Below are positions 60,871 through 64,000 of a DNA stretch of 64,000 nt, in pieces. The notes below the pieces were generated by a model. The model saw only the letters and a list, made by a program, of their open reading frames with translations, did not search any database and was not told where the DNA came from. Each line of letters begins with the position of its first letter. Within the stretch, counting starts at the first letter, position 1. The translations under genes were made by a program, and so were the position numbers. Source of the stretch: Flavobacterium saliperosum (GTDB lineage Bacteria > Bacteroidota > Bacteroidia > Flavobacteriales > Flavobacteriaceae); the NCBI RefSeq assembly GCF_900100625.1, contig NZ_FMTY01000004.1, forward strand, positions 1 to 64,000. The letters run 5' to 3'.

Positions 60871-63138
60871 CTATTCCACCATAATTTCATCCACGAACAG
60901 CCAGCAATCGGAACCTGCGCCCGGTTTTCCGTCGGGAACTTTACCTGCGTTGGGTGCGATGACTCTGATGTATTTGGTTTTTTGTTTTCCGAATTCAATC
61001 GTCACAATACCTTTCATTTTACGGATTTCTTCAGCAGTAACTTTCTTTACCGACTGGAACGCTTTTCCGTCTTTGGAAACCAACACTTCGATGTATTTCG
61101 GATAATGAATCCAACTTCCGTCATTGGTTAGCACATCCATCGTTACTTTGGAAACGCATTGTTTTTTTCCTAAATCGATGGTCGCGTCCAAATCTTTTCC
61201 CCAGAAACCGATCCAGTCGCGCCCGTATTTTTCCATGTTCCCGCGCATGCCGTCCACCAAGGTAAAGGAACCTCCAATCCCGTAATTCTCGTGCGGTTGG
61301 TTTATCAGACTTATTTTCTTTCCGGTGGATTTGGTGATGAAAAACGGCTGTTCGATTACGGCGCTTTTCTGTTTTCCATTTTCAAAATAAGCCGCTTTTA
61401 TAGTTTGGTTTTTCGTTACCAAAACGGGGTTATCATATTTTCTTGAATTGCCGGTCGGAGTCGTTCCGTCGGTTGTAAAATGAATGCCGGGGTTGGCCGA
61501 TTTAAGTGCGAAGAGAACGCCCTTTCCGTTTTCGGACGGACTCACTTTGGAAGTCACTTCAAATAGTGCCCGACTGTAATTGATTCCTTTTTTATCGTAA
61601 ACCGAAAAATGTTGGATCAGTCGGTTTTGGAAACTCTGATATTTTGTGGCATCGGAAGTACCCCAAACCACTTCGGCCAAAGCGGCCATTCGCGGCATGA
61701 TCATGTATTCCACGTGTTCGGATGTATTCATGTATTCGGTCCAGACATTGCCTTGGGCGCCCAAGATATACTTTGCCTCTTCGGAAGTCAGTTCTTTTGG
61801 TGTCGGTTCGAACGAATACACTTTTTCCACGGTCGTATAACCACCGATAGCTACCGGTTCGTTCTTCGGTTCACCCTGATAATGGTCGAAATAGCAATGC
61901 GAACCCGGCGTCATTACCGCATAATGTTTTTGTTTTGCCGCGGCGATTCCTCCTTCGGTACCGCGCCAGCTCATTACAGCCGCGTTGGGTGCCAATCCGC
62001 CTTCGAGAATTTCATCCCAACCGATAATTTGGCGTCCTTTTCCGTTTAAAAATTTCTCGATACGTCGGATGAAATAACTTTGTAATTCGTGTTCGTCTTT
62101 CAGTCCTTCTTTTTTGATTAGATTCTGGCAATGTGCGCAGTTTTTCCAGCGGGTTTTCGGACTTTCATCGCCTCCGATATGAATGTATTCAGAGGGGAAC
62201 AAAGCTAAAACCTCATCCAAAACATTTTCTAAAAACTGAAAAGTAGTTTCTTTCGGGCAATAGACATCGTCCAGAACACCCCATTGGGTAGCCACTTCGA
62301 ATGGTCCGCCGGTACAGGATAATTCCGGATAGGCCGCTAAAGCCGCTTGCGAATGTCCGGGCATTTCGATTTCGGGAACTACGGTGATGTGACGCGCTTT
62401 GGCGTAGGCCACGATTTCCTTAATTTCCTCCTGTGTATAAAAGCCGCCGTATTTTTTATCATCAAACGTCTGATCGTTATAATGCCCCACCATCGAGCCT
62501 TTTCTCCAGGCGCCGACTTCGGTTAATTTCGGATATTTTTTGATTTCAATGCGCCAGCCCTGGTCTTCGGTTAAATGCCAATGAAACGTATTCATCTTGT
62601 ACATCGCCAGATAATCAATGTATTTTTTGATGAATTCCTTCGGAAAGAAATGGCGGCCCACGTCTAAATGCATGCCGCGCCAGGTGTATTTTGGTTCGTC
62701 TTTAATTTCGAGACAAGGGATTTTTATTTCTGTCGAATTTTGAATTGGAAGCAATTGCTGTAAGGTCTGAAACGCGTAAAAAAGTCCGATGTTTCCTTGG
62801 GCGGAAATCTGGATTTGTGAATTGATTACTTTCAGCTCGTATTTTCCCGATTGTTTTTCTTTGGGATTTTTAACCTGAATCTGAATCGTATTTAGCGGAC
62901 TTTTGGAATTATTCGTCGTTATCAGTTCGAAACCGTAACTAGTCTTCAGGAACTGATTGAACAGTTTAATTTCCGTATCGCTTTCGGAATTTCCAATTAG
63001 AATAAGTGTTCCTGGGTTTACAATGAAGTTTCCTTCTTTTTGAATCAGTTCTTTGGGTTGTGGAATTAATGGCAATTGGCCTTGGGCAAAACCAATGTTA
63101 ACCACTAAAAGCAGAAAAAGTGCAGCTATTTTGGGCAT
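60871..63138 (-). CDS. Beta-N-acetylhexosaminidase (GH20)
   Basis: 755 residues from MPKIAALFLLLVVNIGFAQG; the ORF opens 17 codons earlier. Signal peptide, GH20b N-terminal domain, and a catalytic TIM barrel with WHLTEDQGWRIEIKKYP and the acid/base pair in YIHIGGDESPKTRW. A C-terminal chitobiase-like domain (HFTTDGTTP) and an F5/8-type C-terminal module (LGKKQCVSKVTMDV to the end) follow. Removes terminal GlcNAc/GalNAc from glycans. 54 nt upstream of the glycosylasparaginase gene. Confidence 0.92.
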   Translation of the reverse strand: MPKIAALFLLLVVNIGFAQGQLPLIPQPKELIQKEGNFIVNPGTLILIGNSESDTEIKLFNQFLKTSYGFELITTNNSKSPLNTIQIQVKNPKEKQSGKYELKVINSQIQISAQGNIGLFYAFQTLQQLLPIQNSTEIKIPCLEIKDEPKYTWRGMHLDVGRHFFPKEFIKKYIDYLAMYKMNTFHWHLTEDQGWRIEIKKYPKLTEVGAWRKGSMVGHYNDQTFDDKKYGGFYTQEEIKEIVAYAKARHITVVPEIEMPGHSQAALAAYPELSCTGGPFEVATQWGVLDDVYCPKETTFQFLENVLDEVLALFPSEYIHIGGDESPKTRWKNCAHCQNLIKKEGLKDEHELQSYFIRRIEKFLNGKGRQIIGWDEILEGGLAPNAAVMSWRGTEGGIAAAKQKHYAVMTPGSHCYFDHYQGEPKNEPVAIGGYTTVEKVYSFEPTPKELTSEEAKYILGAQGNVWTEYMNTSEHVEYMIMPRMAALAEVVWGTSDATKYQSFQNRLIQHFSVYDKKGINYSRALFEVTSKVSPSENGKGVLFALKSANPGIHFTTDGTTPTGNSRKYDNPVLVTKNQTIKAAYFENGKQKSAVIEQPFFITKSTGKKISLINQPHENYGIGGSFTLVDGMRGNMEKYGRDWIGFWGKDLDATIDLGKKQCVSKVTMDVLTNDGSWIHYPKYIEVLVSKDGKAFQSVKKVTAEEIRKMKGIVTIEFGKQKTKYIRVIAPNAGKVPDGKPGAGSDCWLFVDEIMVE

Positions 63139-63178
63139 TGTTGTTTGTGTTGTTGTTTTGCTAAAATTAGTAAAATAA

Positions 63179-63205
63179 AAAAGTCCCACAAATTGTGAGA
63201 CTTTT
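63179..63205 (-). terminator. Terminator of the membrane pyrophosphatase gene
   Basis: AAAAGTCTCACAA / TTGTGGGACTTTT followed by a T run on the minus strand. Confidence 0.7.
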
Positions 63206-63223
63206 ATTTATTGTCTGAAAAAA

Positions 63224-64000
63224 TTATTCCTTTTTAAACTCCGCTATTTTAGCATCGACTTCGGCTGCCGTTCCTTCGAAAGTTTCCACTTTTTCCGTTT
63301 CCTTGCCGTTTTCCACCGTTGCAATTTTTACCGTTGCTTTGGTTTTACCGTTATTGGTTTCTTTTTCAATCGAAACGCGTTTCATTGTTTCGTTTTTCAT
63401 ATCCTCATTTCCGGCGCAGCATTCCATTTTGCACTCACCACCTTTAAATTTTCCGTTTTCGTCGTAATGGGACAGGCACATTGCTTTTTCTTCCGGAGAG
63501 CAACCCATATCGTCGCACATTTTAGCGCATTCTTCTTTGGTCATTGTGGCGCATTTTGACATGTCGCACTTCATCCCTTTTCCGCCGATGAATTTTCCGC
63601 TTTCGTTGAAATGGGACATGCACATGGCTCTTTCTTCTTCCGAACAGCCCATTTCGTCACACATTTTGGCGCATTCGTCTTTGGTCATCATGGCCATTTT
63701 GGACATGTCACATTTCATTTTGTGACCGGCATGCATTTCCGATTGGGCACAACAGGCTTCTTTTCCTGATGTTGCAGAATGTCCTCCTAAAATTGGCGCT
63801 ATCACCAATCCAATCAAACAGGTTAATTTGATTAGAATGTTCATTGATGGTCCTGAAGTATCTTTGAAAGGATCTCCAACCGTATCTCCGGTAACAGCCG
63901 CTTTGTGGGCATCCGAACCTTTATAAGTCATTTCGCCGTTAATCAAAACTCCGGCTTCAAACGATTTTTTAGCATTATCCCAAGCACCTCCGGCATTGTT
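63224..64000 (-). CDS. hppA: Membrane-bound (sodium) pyrophosphatase, C-terminal part with Cys-rich tail (partial)
   Basis: Open to the window edge. The first visible part, from [17 protein letters not shown] to [22 protein letters not shown], is the well-known last part of K+-stimulated membrane pyrophosphatases, followed by a membrane helix. Then comes an unusual tail: two tandem 48-residue repeats (63575-63718 and 63431-63574) with the pattern MKCDMSK...TK(D/E)ECAKMCD(E/D)MGCS, twelve Cys in all and a further Cys-Cys pair before and after, then a charged end. In this family both termini face the periplasm, so the tail should be exported and probably binds metal. Confidence 0.9.
   Translation of the reverse strand, partial: NNAGGAWDNAKKSFEAGVLINGEMTYKGSDAHKAAVTGDTVGDPFKDTSGPSMNILIKLTCLIGLVIAPILGGHSATSGKEACCAQSEMHAGHKMKCDMSKMAMMTKDECAKMCDEMGCSEEERAMCMSHFNESGKFIGGKGMKCDMSKCATMTKEECAKMCDDMGCSPEEKAMCLSHYDENGKFKGGECKMECCAGNEDMKNETMKRVSIEKETNNGKTKATVKIATVENGKETEKVETFEGTAAEVDAKIAEFKKE
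63431..63718 (-). repeat. Two 144-bp tandem units coding Cys/Met-rich repeats
   Basis: Units 63575-63718 and 63431-63574 encode 48 residues each, about 75 percent alike at the protein level by eye. Shared landmarks are MKCDMSK, ECAKMCD, MGCS and a final KF.GG. Confidence 0.88.

Noticed and set aside
1..64000. tRNA or rRNA genes, CRISPR arrays, insertion sequences, phage or toxin-antitoxin genes
   Set aside because: None recognised on reading; a dedicated scan would be needed to exclude short tRNA-like items completely.

Overview
The window reads as a chromosomal stretch of a Flavobacterium-like member of the family Flavobacteriaceae (Bacteroidota). The grounds are a GldA gliding-motility ATPase, a secreted peptidase with a type IX secretion C-terminal domain, a GLPGLI protein beside an outer-membrane beta-barrel protein, a split two-gene MetH, an ExbB-ExbD-ExbD-TonB cluster with a PstS-like partner, and many promoters of the Bacteroidota type (TTTG-N19-TAnnTTTG). 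No rRNA, tRNA, CRISPR array, insertion sequence or prophage was recognised. The gene content is mostly housekeeping and metabolic; the unusual material lies in the leaders between genes.

Layout. 1-8 kb: FtsX-like permease, NamZ-type muramidase, small membrane and Fe-S/Zn proteins, QueE, a TPR protein. 7-12 kb: a TonB energising cluster. 12-21 kb: HerA-like ATPase, cupin, kynurenine monooxygenase, agmatinase-family enzyme, M36-type peptidase and kynureninase. 21-27 kb: SIMPL and SRPBCC proteins, QueA and a LytS/LytTR two-component pair. 27-32 kb: a minus-strand aromatic amino acid operon (pheA, DAHP synthase/chorismate mutase, rsgA, dtd, mazG-like, aroA). 32-38 kb: ABC1 kinase, TetR-like regulator, gldA, envelope proteins. 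38-51 kb: methionine genes (metF, split metH, metZ-like, thrA, metX, an OsmC protein, metK). 51-56.7 kb: beta-barrel/GLPGLI pair, deoxynucleoside kinase, lipoprotein. 56.7-63.2 kb: enzymes that together could take apart the core of N-glycans. 63.2-64 kb: C-terminal end of a membrane pyrophosphatase carrying a Cys-rich tail.

Main discovery. The methionine region appears to use three different RNA control mechanisms within about 7 kb: a SAM-I riboswitch before metH-metH-metF, a SAM-II-like riboswitch before metK, and four short Met/Cys-containing leader peptides, each followed by a terminator with a competing antiterminator, arranged as two tandem pairs before the osmC unit and before metX-thrA-metZ. 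The two pairs look like a duplication with pair-preserving changes. A separate leader peptide rich in Phe, Tyr and Trp, with a perfect 10-bp antiterminator/terminator switch, precedes pheA. All of this is read by eye and has not been tested by folding or database search.

Other points: dispersed flavobacterial-type repeats (three copies), a perfect 26-bp palindrome inserted in frame in osmC, a heptamer repeat at the very start of aroA, and two 48-residue Cys/Met-rich repeats fused to the pyrophosphatase.
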